Assembly (NCBI GenBank): GCA_051294375.1
Contig: JBJCIZ010000744.1
Coordinates: 1,869,252-1,933,251, forward strand
Reading direction: 5' to 3'
Origin: Paraspadella gotoi
Lineage: Eukaryota; Chaetognatha
DNA: 64,000 nucleotides
A program made the position numbers and the translations under genes. Positions 47,690 to 58,542 of the stretch are shown in pieces; position 1 is the stretch's first letter; the number at the start of each line of letters is the position of its first letter. The notes beneath the pieces were generated by a model. That model did not search any database. It was not told where the DNA came from and saw only the letters and a list, made by a program, of their open reading frames with translations.

Positions 47690-48130
47690 TCTTGTTGTCT
47701 TGTCTTGTCTTGTCTCTGTCTTCTTGTTGTCTTGTCTTGTTTGTCTTGTCTTGTCTTGTCTTGTCTTGTCTTGTCTTTCTTTACTTTTCTTCTTTTCTTG
47801 CCTTGTCTGTCTTGTTCTTGTCTTTTTATTTTAGTCCTTTCTTCGCTTCTTGTCTTGTCTGTCTTGTCTTGTTTTTGCTTGTCTTGTTTTGTTTGTCTTG
47901 TCTTGTCTTGTCTCTTGTCTTTTCTTGTCTTGTTCTGTCTTGTCTTGTCTTGTCTTGTCTTGTCTGTTTGTCTTGTCTTTTTCTATTTTAGTCCTTCTTC
48001 AGCTTTTTTTATATTACTGTTTTTCTTCGCTTGTCTTGTCTTGTCTTGTCTTGTTTGTCTTGTCTTGTCTTGTCTGTCTTGTCTTGTTCTGTCTGTCTTG
48101 CCTTCCTTGTCTTGTCTTGTCTTGTCTTTT
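47690..48130. repeat. (TCTTG)n pentanucleotide array
   Basis: Dozens of TCTTG units mixed with TGTCTG and TTTTT interruptions. Two blocks are separated by a repeated spacer containing TATTTTAGTCCTT. The matching array at 59265-59540 is shorter. The Val-Leu-Ser-Cys-Leu frames are by-products. Confidence 0.9.
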
Positions 48131-48919
48131 TTATCTTAGTTCTTTCTTCAGCTTTTTTTTTATTACTGTTTTTCTCGGTCGAGAAGGAAAAAAAAATCTT
48201 CTTCCCATAAATTTTTTTCGCAAAATTTTTTATTGTTTTGAGGTCATTTTTAGTCTGTTAGTAAAATTCTTTATCCTTACGACTTATTGCGCCCTTGAGG
48301 GGAGTCCATTGATGTGTCGTTGTTGTTGTCGTCGTCGTCTCGTCGTCTCGTTTAACACGTTAATTTTTAGCTTTGGTTTATTTTTGGCGATATAAGTATT
48401 TCTTTTTAACAGATTCTCAACGTGTTATATTCATCACCTATAAATTTCTGGATCTTTTCTCAGGATTTCAAACTTTCATCTTTGACGTGACATGACATTG
48501 TTTTCGTTCTCGAGTTAGGTGTTGAAACTCTTTTTCCCTTTCATCGTGTTCCAACATTTCACTTACTTTCACGCCTCACGCAACGGTCAGTTGGGCGGCT
48601 CACTCTTCTAATCAGGTGACCAATGAATCCAGATTTCCTATTGCAATTTTCAACTTTCTAAGCATTATTCAACCAATGTCTTAATCCCTTTAACCTTTCC
48701 TACTTCCGCTTCTTGACTTCCTCTGCTCTCTCTTCTCTCTCTTTCTGCTCTCTCTCTCTCTCTCTCTCTCTCTACCTAAACGCCTTGGAGAACTATTAAA
48801 ATAAAGAAGGGAGAGTCCAAATGATTTTTTGTCGTATCGTCGTCTCGCGTTCACAGTCTTTGTAACTAAGTGGTCCATTTTATCTCGCCGGTCGTTCGTC
48901 AGTCTGTGCATCATAATTC

Positions 48920-48983
48920 GTCGTCGTCGTCGTCGTCTTTTCAGTCAACATCTTTCAAACGTTGACGTTTTCTGTTAAGGTAG

Positions 48984-49021
<38 letters not shown>

Positions 49022-49100
49022 TTAATTGCCGACGTTTCCTTTGATCGATGTCGTTATTTTTAGCCGCAACGACGACGACGACGACGACGAGAATGACGAC
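48920..49100. repeat. (GTC)n and (GAC)n arms facing each other
   Basis: A GTC array (48920-48940 and 48985-49020) is followed, after a spacer of about 45 bases, by a GAC array (49066-49095), its reverse complement. The strand could fold into a long GC-rich hairpin. The same layout is seen at 60545-60590 and 60632-60658. Confidence 0.85.
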
Positions 49101-49550
49101 GAAAAGGACCACTTAAATGACGACGATGATAACGACGACAAAATGACGACGTGATGATGACGAAGACGATAAAACGAGATGACCAAATGACCACGACAAA
49201 GATGATAATTACAATGATTAGGACAATGACGAAAAAGATGTCAACAACAAAGTCATCGTCGATGACGAACGTGACGATGATGACAAAGACAAAGACAAAA
49301 ATGACAAAGACGAAGTTAAAAACGAGAATGACAATGCTGACAGTGACGACAACGTCGATAACAACGACGACGACGACAAGGCAAATGACGATCAATGATG
49401 GCGAGGAAGATGGCGACACCGAATGACGACGATGACGAAGAAAACGACGACGAAAACGACGATCAATGATGGGGAAGACGATGATGAAAACGACGACTAA
49501 TGATGGCGACGACGACGACGACGACGACGACCAATGATGGGGGACAATCT
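49100..49550. repeat. Degenerate (GAC/GATGAC)n region
   Basis: About 450 bases of GACGATGAC-type words with frequent substitutions. The frames read as Met/Thr/Lys or Val/Ile runs. It recurs at 60655-61110. Confidence 0.8.
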
Positions 49551-49631
49551 ATAGGGTTACGAGTCTCGCGTACGATGAGTCGACGACCCTTTCTCGCTCA
49601 TCGTCACCAGAAGCCTGAAGATCGATCAGAG

Positions 49632-49667
<36 letters not shown>

Positions 49668-50050
49668 AGAGCAGGATGGTCATTCGCTTTCCTCCTTTGT
49701 TGTCGAGTCTCGTTTCATTGCGGTCGTCAAGAAATTTCATTTCGTCGAATTACATCCGGGTTTTAGGAGAATTCCGGATGTCGGGAGGAAAGATGGGGGA
49801 TTAGAAATAGAGGAGAGAGAGTCTGGGAAGTGGGGAAAGAGAAGAGAAGTCTCTCTCTCTCTCTTTCTCTTTCTCTCTTTCTCTCGCTCTCTTTTCTCTA
49901 TTTTTCTCTTTTTCTATCTATCTCTATTTCTTTCTCTAATTTTCTCTTTTTCTCTTTTTCTATCTATCTTTTTCTTCCTCTCTCTGCCTTTCTCCCTTTC
50001 TCTGTCTCTCTTTTTCTCTCTGTTCTCTTTCTCTCTTTTTCTTTGACTCA

Positions 50051-50440
50051 GCTGTGTATCCGCGACCTCAACTGAGCGAGGAAAATAAAAAACGAGGGAA
50101 AAAACAAAAAGAAAACAAATAGAATGAATGAATAAAAAAATATTTATAAAAATGAAATAAAGAAGAGGAAATAAAACTAAAAAAAAAAATAAAAAGAAAG
50201 AAAGAAAGGAAGATTATAAAGTAAATATAAAAGCCAGGCTAACTTTTCTTACTAATTTAATTATTACAATTTTACAATCCCTTCATCGATCCCAATACGT
50301 CGTGCGTTCCGTCGTCGTTCGATCTTCGTCGTCGTCGTGTATCGTCGCCCACGAAAAGTTCAAACTTTCTCTCAATTTTACTTAAGGAGGAGAAAAATCA
50401 AAAGTTAATCTTTTACAAGACTTCAAATAGAAAAGCAAGA
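50051..50440. other. Single-copy A-rich spacer
   Basis: A-rich sequence after the end of module I, with AGAAAGAAAGAAAGG near 50196 and a short (GTC)n near 50310-50340. I see no gene. Confidence 0.5.
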
Positions 50441-50441
50441 G

Positions 50442-50447
50442 ATGGAC

Positions 50448-50487
<40 letters not shown>

Positions 50488-50852
50488 GAGAGATAGGAGA
50501 GAGAGAGAGAGAGAGAGAAGAGAGGAGAGATTATGGCCGAGAAGGGATGGTCCGTCCGTCGTCCCTTTCTTCAAAGAGATGGTCCGAGTTCTCGTTTCGT
50601 CTATCGCCCGCGACCCAAAAATCCTTCACAATTTGTTTTCGAGTTCTCTGTAGAACATTGAAAAAACCTCGTCGAATACGTCACTCCACCGATCACAGCC
50701 TCACTTTCATAGATGCACTTGAGTCTCTTCTGAAGATACATACCGCTATCACCGGCCTCAGCTCAGTCACCGACTCACTGATCCACTCCACTCTTTCTTC
50801 TCGCAACAAAGAAGAAGATGAAGAACATCGACTAATTTATTGTACTAAATAG
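50442..50852 (+). CDS. Open frame with GA-repeat start, doubtful
   Basis: A 136-codon frame begins with an ATG just before a GA tract, so its first 34 residues are Arg-Glu runs. From an internal ATG at about 50547 the remaining 101 codons are balanced and free of repeats, for example FIDALESLLKIHTAITGLSS and SVTDSLIHSTLSSRNKEEDE, ending at a TAG. It is single-copy in the window. No domain is recognised. It could be a small exon, and the internal ATG would be the better start. Confidence 0.25.
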
Positions 50853-51309
50853 AATCATATAAACTTTATGTGCAATCTTTGATAAAATGCCTTTTTGATA
50901 TATTATCAAATACAATAGAAAAACTAAAGCATATCGATGATTCGTATAGAGAGAGTGTGAAATGTGAAAAAAGTTACGGGATCTATGCTGTAAACATTGA
51001 AATGTAAAACTATGTATATAGTTAGTCACACATTTAAATTTTATTTCTAATTTTTTTACAGTTTCTTTAAATTCTGTAAAGCTCATTAACCCAATTGCAT
51101 TGTTACTGTTGTTAAACTTTCACATTTTGAAGCAAAATAAATCAAATCAAAAATGAATATCCTTCTCTTGCTTCTCTCTCTTTCTCTCTCTCTTTCTCTC
51201 CTCTCTCTTGCTCTCTTCTTCTCTCTATCCTCTCCTCTCTCTCTACTCTATCTCTGTCTCTTCTCTTTCTCCTCAGCGTCATCGGGATAAAGAGGAATTT
51301 CTCTTTTCC

Positions 51310-52270
51310 TTCTGCTTTGTCTTCTTCCTTTGCTGACATTTTTCATTTTTCCTTTTTGCTGACATTTCCCTTTTCCTCTTGCTGACATTTCCCTTTTTCC
51401 GTCTGCTGACATTTCCCTTTTTCCTCTGCTGACATTTCCCCCTTTTCTTTTCTGACATTTCCCTTTTTCCTTCTGCTGACATTTCTTCTTCCTTTGCCTG
51501 ACATTTCTCCTTTTCCTTTTGCTGACATTTCTCTTTTCACTTTGCTGACATTTCCCTTTTTCCTTTGCTGACATTTCCCTTTTTTTCTTTGCTGATTATC
51601 TCTTTTTCATTTTCTGCATTTCCTTTTTCTTTTGCTTGACATTCTCCTTTTTTCCTTTGCTGACATTTCCTCTTTTTCTTTGCTGACAGGTTTCCCTTTT
51701 CCCTTTGCTGACATGTTTCCGCCTATTTCCTTTGCTGACATTTCCCTTTTTCCTTTGCTACATTTCCCCTTTTCTTTTGCTGACATTTACCTTTTCCTTT
51801 TGCTGACATTTCCCCTTTTTTTGTTTGCTGACATTTCTCCTTTTTCCTTTGTTGACATTTCCTTTTCCTTTGCTGAACATTTCCCTTTTTCCTTTGGTTA
51901 ACATTTCCCTTTTTTCCTTTGCTGACATTCTCTTTTTTCCTTTTGCTAACATTTCCCTTTTACCTTTATGCTGACATTTTCTCTTTTTTCCTTTGCTGAC
52001 TTTTTTCCTTTTTCTTTTGCTGACATTTCCCTTTTCCTTTGCTGGACATTTCTCTTTTCCTTTGTTAACATTTCCCTTTTTCTTGCTGACATTTCTCTTT
52101 TTCTGCTAACATTTCCTTTTGCCTTTGCTGACATTTTCTCTTTTTCCTTGCTGACTTTTTCCTTTTTTCCTTTTGCTGACATTTCCCCTTTTCCTTTGCT
52201 GACATTTCTCTTTTTCCTTTGCTGACATTTCCCTTTTTCCTTTGCTGACATTTCCCTTTTCTTTTTTTCC
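51310..52270. repeat. 23-bp satellite (CTTTGCTGACATTTCCC unit)
   Basis: About 40 head-to-tail units of TTTTTCCTTTGCTGACATTT plus CCC or CTC. Units vary by one or two bases. Because 23 is not a multiple of three, the minus strand reads a three-unit peptide pattern (MSAKEKGK, CQQRKKRN, VSKGKRE) in all frames; this is not taken as a protein. The same satellite in the opposite sense lies at 62600-63780. Confidence 0.95.
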
Positions 52271-52279
52271 TTTTTTCCC

Positions 52280-52667
52280 TTTTCTCATTTTCCCAGTTTA
52301 AAACTTTTCTCCTTTTTTTCTTTATTTAACGTTTTTCTTCTAAAACTTTTTTCCATTTTCTTTTGGCAATTAGTCATTTGTCGATAGTTTTAAATTTCGT
52401 GCCTAATTAACTTTTTTTTGAAAATAATGCAGTAGTATAAGTACAAGCATAGTATGAGTATAATCTATTAATTAAGCAACAACGACGACGACCACAACGA
52501 CGACGACTAAGACGACATTAGCAGTGTATTACGTTCATGGATCTGGGAGGCTTCTCTCGGATTATCGTCATGAATGAATGCTGATTAAGAAAAATTAAAA
52601 AAAACTCAGAATTCGTGAAAAGATCAGCGCTGACATCAAGAAAAAAAAAAAGAAAATTAAATTCTGA
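52280..52667. other. Non-repetitive AT-rich part of G
   Basis: Shared in reverse complement with 62215-62580. It contains a GACGACGACC/ACAACGACG cluster near 52485-52515. No gene is evident. Confidence 0.6.
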
Positions 52668-52802
52668 GCAGACAGAAAAAAAAGAAGGTCTGCGGGCGGC
52701 GGCACGGCGGCATGGTGGCGCGGGGCCAAGGAGCAGAATGCTGGCGGGCTGCGGCGTGTCCTGCCGCTGCTGACAGAGTATCGTAACCAGGTGGATTTTT
52801 AA
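52668..52802 (+). CDS. GC-rich coding-like islet of unknown function
   Basis: One plus-strand frame is open from 52668 to a TAA at 52800-52802. Its GC-rich part reads Gly/Ala-rich and then GGLRRVLPLLTEYRNQ up to CAG at 52790, directly followed by GT, as at an exon-intron border. The inverted copy at 62086-62185 keeps KEQKRGLRRVLPLLTEYRN in one frame, although indels shift the Gly-rich start. A coding exon is possible. The left boundary has no clear splice acceptor and no ATG, and the family is unknown to me. Confidence 0.3.
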   Translation, partial: ADRKKRRSAGGGTAAWWRGAKEQNAGGLRRVLPLLTEYRNQVDF

Positions 52803-53205
52803 AACTCTCTTTTAAAATAATGACGAGTGTGAACGCAGCAGAGAGAGAGAGAGAGAGGAGAGAGAGAGATTAGAGAGAGAGAGATGAGAGAGAGACAAGA
52901 GAGAAGAGAGAAGAGAGAGGAGAGAGAGCGGCGAGGGAAAATTATTTTAAGAAAACAAAAAAAAAGTAGAATTATATCGAAAAATATTATCTGAAAAAAA
53001 AATTAGGGAACGCTCTTAAGAGAAAAGGTTTGAGCAAACAAAGGGCAGATAGGAAGAGAAAGATAAGTAGAAAGAGAGGTAGGACTGAAGGGAGAGAAGA
53101 AAATGAGAAGAAAGAGAAAGCGGGAATAACGAAAAGAAGAGAAGAGAAGATGAGAGAGAGAAAAGATAGAGAGAAAAGAGAGAGAGAGAGAGAGAGGAGA
53201 GAGAC

Positions 53206-53262
<57 letters not shown>

Positions 53263-53263
53263 A

Positions 53264-53288
53264 NNNNNNNNNNNNNNNNNNNNNNNNN
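53264..53288. other. Assembly gap of 25 N
   Basis: Placeholder between the GA tract of G and its right arm. Confidence 0.95.
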
Positions 53289-53552
53289 AATGTCAGCAAA
53301 GGAAAAAGGAAAATGTCAGCAAAGGAAAGAGACAAAGCAGAAGGAAAAGAGAAATCCTCTTTATCCCCGATGACGCTGAGGAGAAAGAGAAGAGACAGAG
53401 ATAGAGTAGAGAGAGAGGGAGAGATAGAGAGAAAGAGAGCAAGAGAAGGAGAGAAAGAGAGAGAGAAAGAGAGAGAGCAAGAGAAGGATTTCATTTTTGA
53501 TTTGATTTATTTTGCTCAAAATGTGAAAGTTTAACACAGTAACAATGCAATT
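53289..53552. repeat. Right inverted arm of module G
   Basis: Reverse complement of about 51088-51340, with the internal satellite boundary at AATGTCAGCAAAGG. A matching direct copy lies at 63750-64000. It is flanked by 25-N gaps on both sides, so its placement next to G copy 1 is uncertain. Confidence 0.8.
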
Positions 53553-53577
53553 NNNNNNNNNNNNNNNNNNNNNNNNN
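53553..53577. other. Assembly gap of 25 N
   Basis: Placeholder between G and module E copy 2. Confidence 0.95.
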
Positions 53578-54087
53578 ATTAGTCATGAGTTTTTTTTTTC
53601 CCCAAAATCATTTTGAACCGAAGTTGTTGCCAAAAATCTTGTATTCTTTCTTTTAAATAAAAAAAAAAAATTAATTCTTTACATTTTTCAATTTTTTGGG
53701 GTTTGCTTTGTTTTCCTACGAAACCCGTAGTATATATATATATGTTGAAGTGTTTCTCTTTCAGAATTTAAAGTGAAAAAAACCTGTTCGTTTGAATTCA
53801 GGCATTTTTTATCTTCGCCTGTTTTCTGTCAGTTTTCTTTTTTTTTTTGTTTCTCATTTCGTTTTTCCTTTTGTTTCGTCATTCTTTTTTTATTCTTTTG
53901 TTTCTCATTTTTTTTTCCTTTTTCTCTTTTGTTTCTCATTTTGTTTTTCCTTTGTTCTTTCGCGTCTTTTCTTTCTTTGAATGTCTTTTTTGAAGGATTG
54001 TATTCAGTGTCTTTTCTTTCATCTATTGATTCTGAAATCTAGCATCGCTCACAACCACGCCAAACATTTCAATGAATACTCAAAAAG

Positions 54088-54125
<38 letters not shown>

Positions 54126-55021
54126 GTTTACATTATATTTTTCCCTTTTTTTAACATATTCTAGGCGACTAAGAGGCAATATTTAAAACTATAATAATTC
54201 AATACTTCTTTAATAACATAACCCTCACCTTTAAAAGATTTGTTTCTTACTCTGCTTTCGGTTACTTTTTCCCCCTCCGAAGCTTTTCTCTCCACTCTCT
54301 CTCATATCTGGTTCTTCGACCACTCCGTTCTCGGTTTGCTTTCAAAACCTCGAAGAGAGAAACTCTGGATGAGATGAAAAAAAATTTTTTTTTTGGGCGA
54401 CGAATTTAAAAAAAGGACCCAAAACCAGAAAAGATGGTGGAAAGATGAGAGAGAGAGAGAGAGTTGAGAGAGTGACGATGAAGAGAGAGTGAGAGAGAGT
54501 GAGAGAGGAGAATATTCTGTAGAATCCTTGGAAATGTCATTTGTGACTTGATCTGCTTATGTGGAACTTATAACGGTTTCTTTCTGTTCAAAAAAGCTGG
54601 CTTCCACGTCTCTCTCTCTCTCTCTTTCTCTCTCTTCTCTCTCTCTCTCTCTCTCCTCTCTGTCTCCTCTCAAATTCTCTTTCTGGTTATTTTAAATAGT
54701 TTCTAGGCTTTTTACCTATTTTATTTTTGTTTGAAATAGATCTGATGTGATCATTATAATTTTTTCCTTCTCCCTGTCTCTTTCTCTCCCCTCCCTCTCT
54801 CCCTCTCGTCTCCCTCTCTCTCCCTTTCTTCTTTCTTTGCGTTTTTAATTCAAGATTTATTTCTTTCTTTGAATTTCTTAAGCATAAACGTCAGATGAGA
54901 TCTATCACAAGCACACCGAAGATTTTATTTTTTAAAATTTTTTTTGTTTTTAGTTCAAATTCTATTTAACGGACGTTCATAGATTATTTTGTATTCTCTA
55001 TTTCGGTCTTTTAATCTTTCT

Positions 55022-55094
<73 letters not shown>

Positions 55095-56069
55095 CTCTTC
55101 TCTCATTTTCTCTTTAACTCTCTCTCAAAGTTTTTCTTCTTCTCCGAAGGAACAAGATTTATGTTGTGTAAACAAAATCTTCAGTTTTAAACTGAGGGAT
55201 ACGGCGACACGGGGAAAGAGGCAAAGATGAGAGAGAGAGAGATGAGAGAGAGAGACTCTTAAATTCAGATACAGGAGAGAATGAATGAACGAATCGCGCC
55301 AAAGTCGTCATCACCATAAACATCGATTTAAACTTCTTAAACTTTCGATTGTTTTACTTTCGACAATCTGCGTTCGCTCTTCCCTCCCAGATGATCGCTT
55401 TCCTTTTTTTTCTCGTTTGTTTACATTTTTTTCGTCTTCGGCCGTTTGAGCCAAGAGGGGGGGGGGAGACTAGTAGACGGGAGGGGTAGTAAGGAGAAAT
55501 TTCTAACCGAGTTGGTTAATGCGCGGATAGAATTACAGTTTATTTGTTCAGTCAGAATTAATAGACTGGAAATCGCCGATCGGATTCGGGTCGTTTTTTT
55601 TTAAGATTTCAAATCGGGAACTGATAAGATTTTCTCAAAATTACCTTTTTCTATTGTCGTCACAATGGAACGGGTTCGACGAGTAATTAGACAGTTAATA
55701 AACGTGACAGAGGAAAATATGATTGGTTGTTGAAAGCTAGCATTACATATGTAAAATAACTTGAATTTTAGTCCCGTCGTGGATCGTTATCGCAAGGTTG
55801 TAATCTTTCGTGTAATCAAATATAATGAAATTAGTACAAGAAGCTTTTCATTTTAGAGGCGAAAAAAAACTATCAACTTGACCAATAAGCCTTTTTCGTA
55901 TTAACGCCCCAAGCCTAAAAAAATCCTGCACATGAATAATTTATGAACTTCTCCTTTTTTCACCCACTTCCGGCCCCATTTTTCCAAAAGCAGCCCGCAT
56001 TTCAGCTTAAAGTCAGAATTAATTAAAGTTGGATTAATTGATAAGCGATTAAAATAGGTAAGATTTGGG
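53578..56069. repeat. Module E, copy 2 (gap-free)
   Basis: Matches 33177-35789. It supplies sequence for the gaps in copy 1, including a GGGCGACGAATTT segment and GAGA-rich stretch (54385-54510) and CT tracts (54610-54665, 55028-55092). Indels relative to copy 1 are frequent. No gene. Confidence 0.85.
55028..55092. repeat. (CT)n microsatellite
   Basis: About 32 CT units. In E copy 1 the same position (34735-34815) is a heavily interrupted CT stretch. Confidence 0.9.
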
Positions 56070-57106
56070 TTAAAGTTTTGGTTAATGTTTAGGAAAGATT
56101 AGTAATTAAACAGAAATAAGGGTTTTCGGAGAAATTGCCCTTTTCCTTCCCCCTATCTGTTTTTACCTTCGCTTCTCCCCACGCACTCGTTCCCCCCCCA
56201 CGTACCCCCCCCACGTTCCCCCCACGTTCCCCCCCACGTTCCCCCCACGTTCCCCCCCCACACGTTCCCCCCCACACGTTTCCCCACCCCACACACACTC
56301 GCCGACGGAAGCCTTTGATATGGAAATCTGGTCGGAAGTCTCTTTTACGGAGTCCAGACTTAAAGTCTCGAGCGAGAGAGAGAGAATTAGAGAGAGACGA
56401 GGAGAGATAGAGAGAGAGAGGAGAATTATATATATATACGAGTGGCCCGATTCATATTGAGATGAAGTTCTGGAACGAAGGTGAAAATTATTTAAGCTCG
56501 ATAGATCAAAATGGGGCCGAGAAGAGAATCATGGGCGCCGTTTGCGTGCCGATTGCATTGCGATTGCGTGGCGATTGCGTGCGATTGCGCGGCTGATTTG
56601 TGCCTCTTTAAGCTGCCGATAGCGCTTGCAATTGCTCCCTAATAATATTACCGTTGTGTACTGATCTTGCTTCAATACTGAGCAGTGAGCACTCTGTGTG
56701 GCTTGATATCCATCGAGGTGGGGTTGCCTTTTATGTTTCATTTTTAGTTAGATGTCCGGAGTAGATGTTGATTTTGTAAAGGCATAATAATAATATATAT
56801 ATATATATAATAATTATATATTAATAATATAAATAATAAAAAAATAATGTTTTGACCCTATATTTAATGGTTTAAGCATTCCTGATATCCGAAATAACAA
56901 TAAACTATTAAACCAAAAAAAAAGCGCGCGATTGACGTTAATTTTCGCCGATTGGCTTAAAATAGGCCTTGCGAAAAAAGGCGCCTGGAAGCAATGCAGT
57001 ACGCTCAGTCGGCGCAAGATTCATTAGCGCTAACGTTTTACGATAAAAAAATAATTCAGAGCAACGAACCGCAAATCTGGGAGAGGAAGCTGATGATGAT
57101 GATGAT

Positions 57107-57148
<42 letters not shown>

Positions 57149-57480
57149 GATGATATGAAAAAGACGAAATTTGATGACAGTGAAAACGCAGAAAATTAAC
57201 GGTTGATTGGAATGACAATGCCAGAAAAGAGCGAAGACCAATGACGAGAATTTGGACGGATGATGGACAATGACGAAGATTACGTTTATCAAACGAGGAT
57301 GACAAGCTAGATGACGATTACATGACATGACATGACAAGACATCCTGACGTCAACTAGAACGATGACGACGGAAAATGAGGGAAGGAAAATGAGGAAGCC
57401 AGCTGAGGTGAGAACACGAGAATCGGAGGTAAAGAGGAAGAAGAACGAAGACGGACGCGTGGATTGCGGAAAAGAAAGGC
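56070..57480. repeat. Module F, copy 2 (direct orientation)
   Basis: Reverse complement of 35790-37302. It holds a C-rich array of CCCCACGTTCC units (56190-56290), an AT patch (56790-56835), GCGCC-rich words (56925-57030), the expanded (ATG)n tract (57091-57152), and repeated CATGACATGACATGAC words at 57321-57337. Compared with the copy at 45150 it lacks about 60 bases near 56725. Confidence 0.85.
57091..57152. repeat. (ATG)n trinucleotide tract, about 20 units
   Basis: TGATGATGATG run with two TATGA and TTGATA breaks. The same site has only about five units at 45744-45760, and two or three in the inverted copy near 36063-36080. Confidence 0.9.
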
Positions 57481-57539
57481 AATTCTGGACAAACTTTAGA
57501 GACAAGGAATTGAAAAAGCTGGAAGATTGGAAAAGGAAA

Positions 57540-57915
57540 AAGGAGGGGAAAGAAAGAAAGAAGGAAAGAACAGAAAGAAGGAAAGAAAAGAAAGAAAGAA
57601 GGAAACAAAGAAAGAAGGAAAAAGAAAGAAAGAAAAACAGAAAGAAGCAAAGAAGGAAGAAGGAGAAAGGCAAGAAAGAAAGAAAGATAGCAAAGAAAGA
57701 AAGAAGAAAAACAAGAAAGAAAGGAGAGGAAGCAAAGGAATGAAGACAGAAAGAAAGACAATCCACGGGAGCACTGTTTAGACTTTTAGAAAGAAATTTT
57801 CGCTGGCGAAAAAAATTGAATGAGTCGACGAACGATAGATAAATCATTTAATCAAGCCTATTGTCATTAAAAAGCGGAGATACGGAGATTGGAACTGAGG
57901 AGAGAGGAGAGAGAC

Positions 57916-57955
<40 letters not shown>

Positions 57956-58481
57956 AGCAGAGGTTGGCCTCGGATGTAATACGATACGAGTGGGAGTCCA
58001 GATTATAAATCAGGAAAGAAATAAAAAAAATGAATGTAAAAGGAAATGTTATGATTATAACGTAATTTGCGACGTTTTATGTACTATCTTAAGTAAAAGA
58101 GATATGTTAAACATTACAATGAAACATTAACTGCCAGGAAGAAGGTGGCGAAACGGAAGCAATGTCATAAACTGAGATTAATTTTATCAGAATGTATCAA
58201 AAACCAAACTAGTTCTACTTAAATTTATAATACTTTTAATATTTTTCACCTCTCTCTCTGACAATCTCCTTGGTTTTCTATAGATGAGTCACAACTTTGT
58301 TCATTTTTAAAGAAAATGGTTAAGAGAACAAGAAAAAAAACAAACGTTACGGAACAATACAAGATCAACGACGAAGACAACCTACATAAGAAAACACGGG
58401 AAAACAAAACGATAAAAAAAAAAAATGTTGAGCGGAAGAGAAAAGAAGAAAAAAGGAGATAAAAGAAAACGGGAATGGGAG

Positions 58482-58542
<61 letters not shown>

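Larger units (their letters stand above)
45150..50050. repeat. Modules F-H-I, copy 1
   Basis: Matches 56505-61630 in the same order: a truncated F (45150-46080), the purine array AAAGAAGGAAAG (46130-46310), GA tract (46438-46520), the non-repetitive H core (46525-46830), GA tracts (47030-47092, 47180-47285), the TCTTG array (47690-48130), (GTC)n (48330-48350 and 48920-49020), the GAC-rich region (49066-49550), a GGA patch (49628-49672) and a pyrimidine tract (49850-50045). No gene is supported. Frames within it follow the repeats. Confidence 0.85.
51088..53552. mobile_element. Module G, copy 1: foldback-like element with inverted ends
   Basis: The first about 250 bases (51088-51340, starting AATTGCATTGTTACTG) are repeated in reverse complement at 53289-53552. 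Inside the left end lies a satellite of about 23-base units (51310-52270), then a non-repetitive part (52280-52840) with a GC-rich islet (52686-52790), GA tracts and a 25-N gap (53264-53288). Inverted ends with internal tandem repeats are typical of foldback-type DNA transposons. No transposase is seen, and the gap next to the right arm means that an assembly artefact cannot be excluded. Confidence 0.4.

Noticed and set aside
47458-48395. Val-Leu-Ser-Cys-Leu frames (also at 59012-59666) resembling membrane proteins
   Set aside because: They come from the TCTTG array; all three frames are open and read the same peptide.
49500-49766. Frame with Gly/Arg-rich stretch (also at 61146-61517)
   Set aside because: The Gly/Arg part is the GGA patch, and the flanks differ in frame between the two copies.
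56089-56298. Gly/Trp-rich minus-strand frame
   Set aside because: It is a translation of the C-rich CCCCACGTTCC array.
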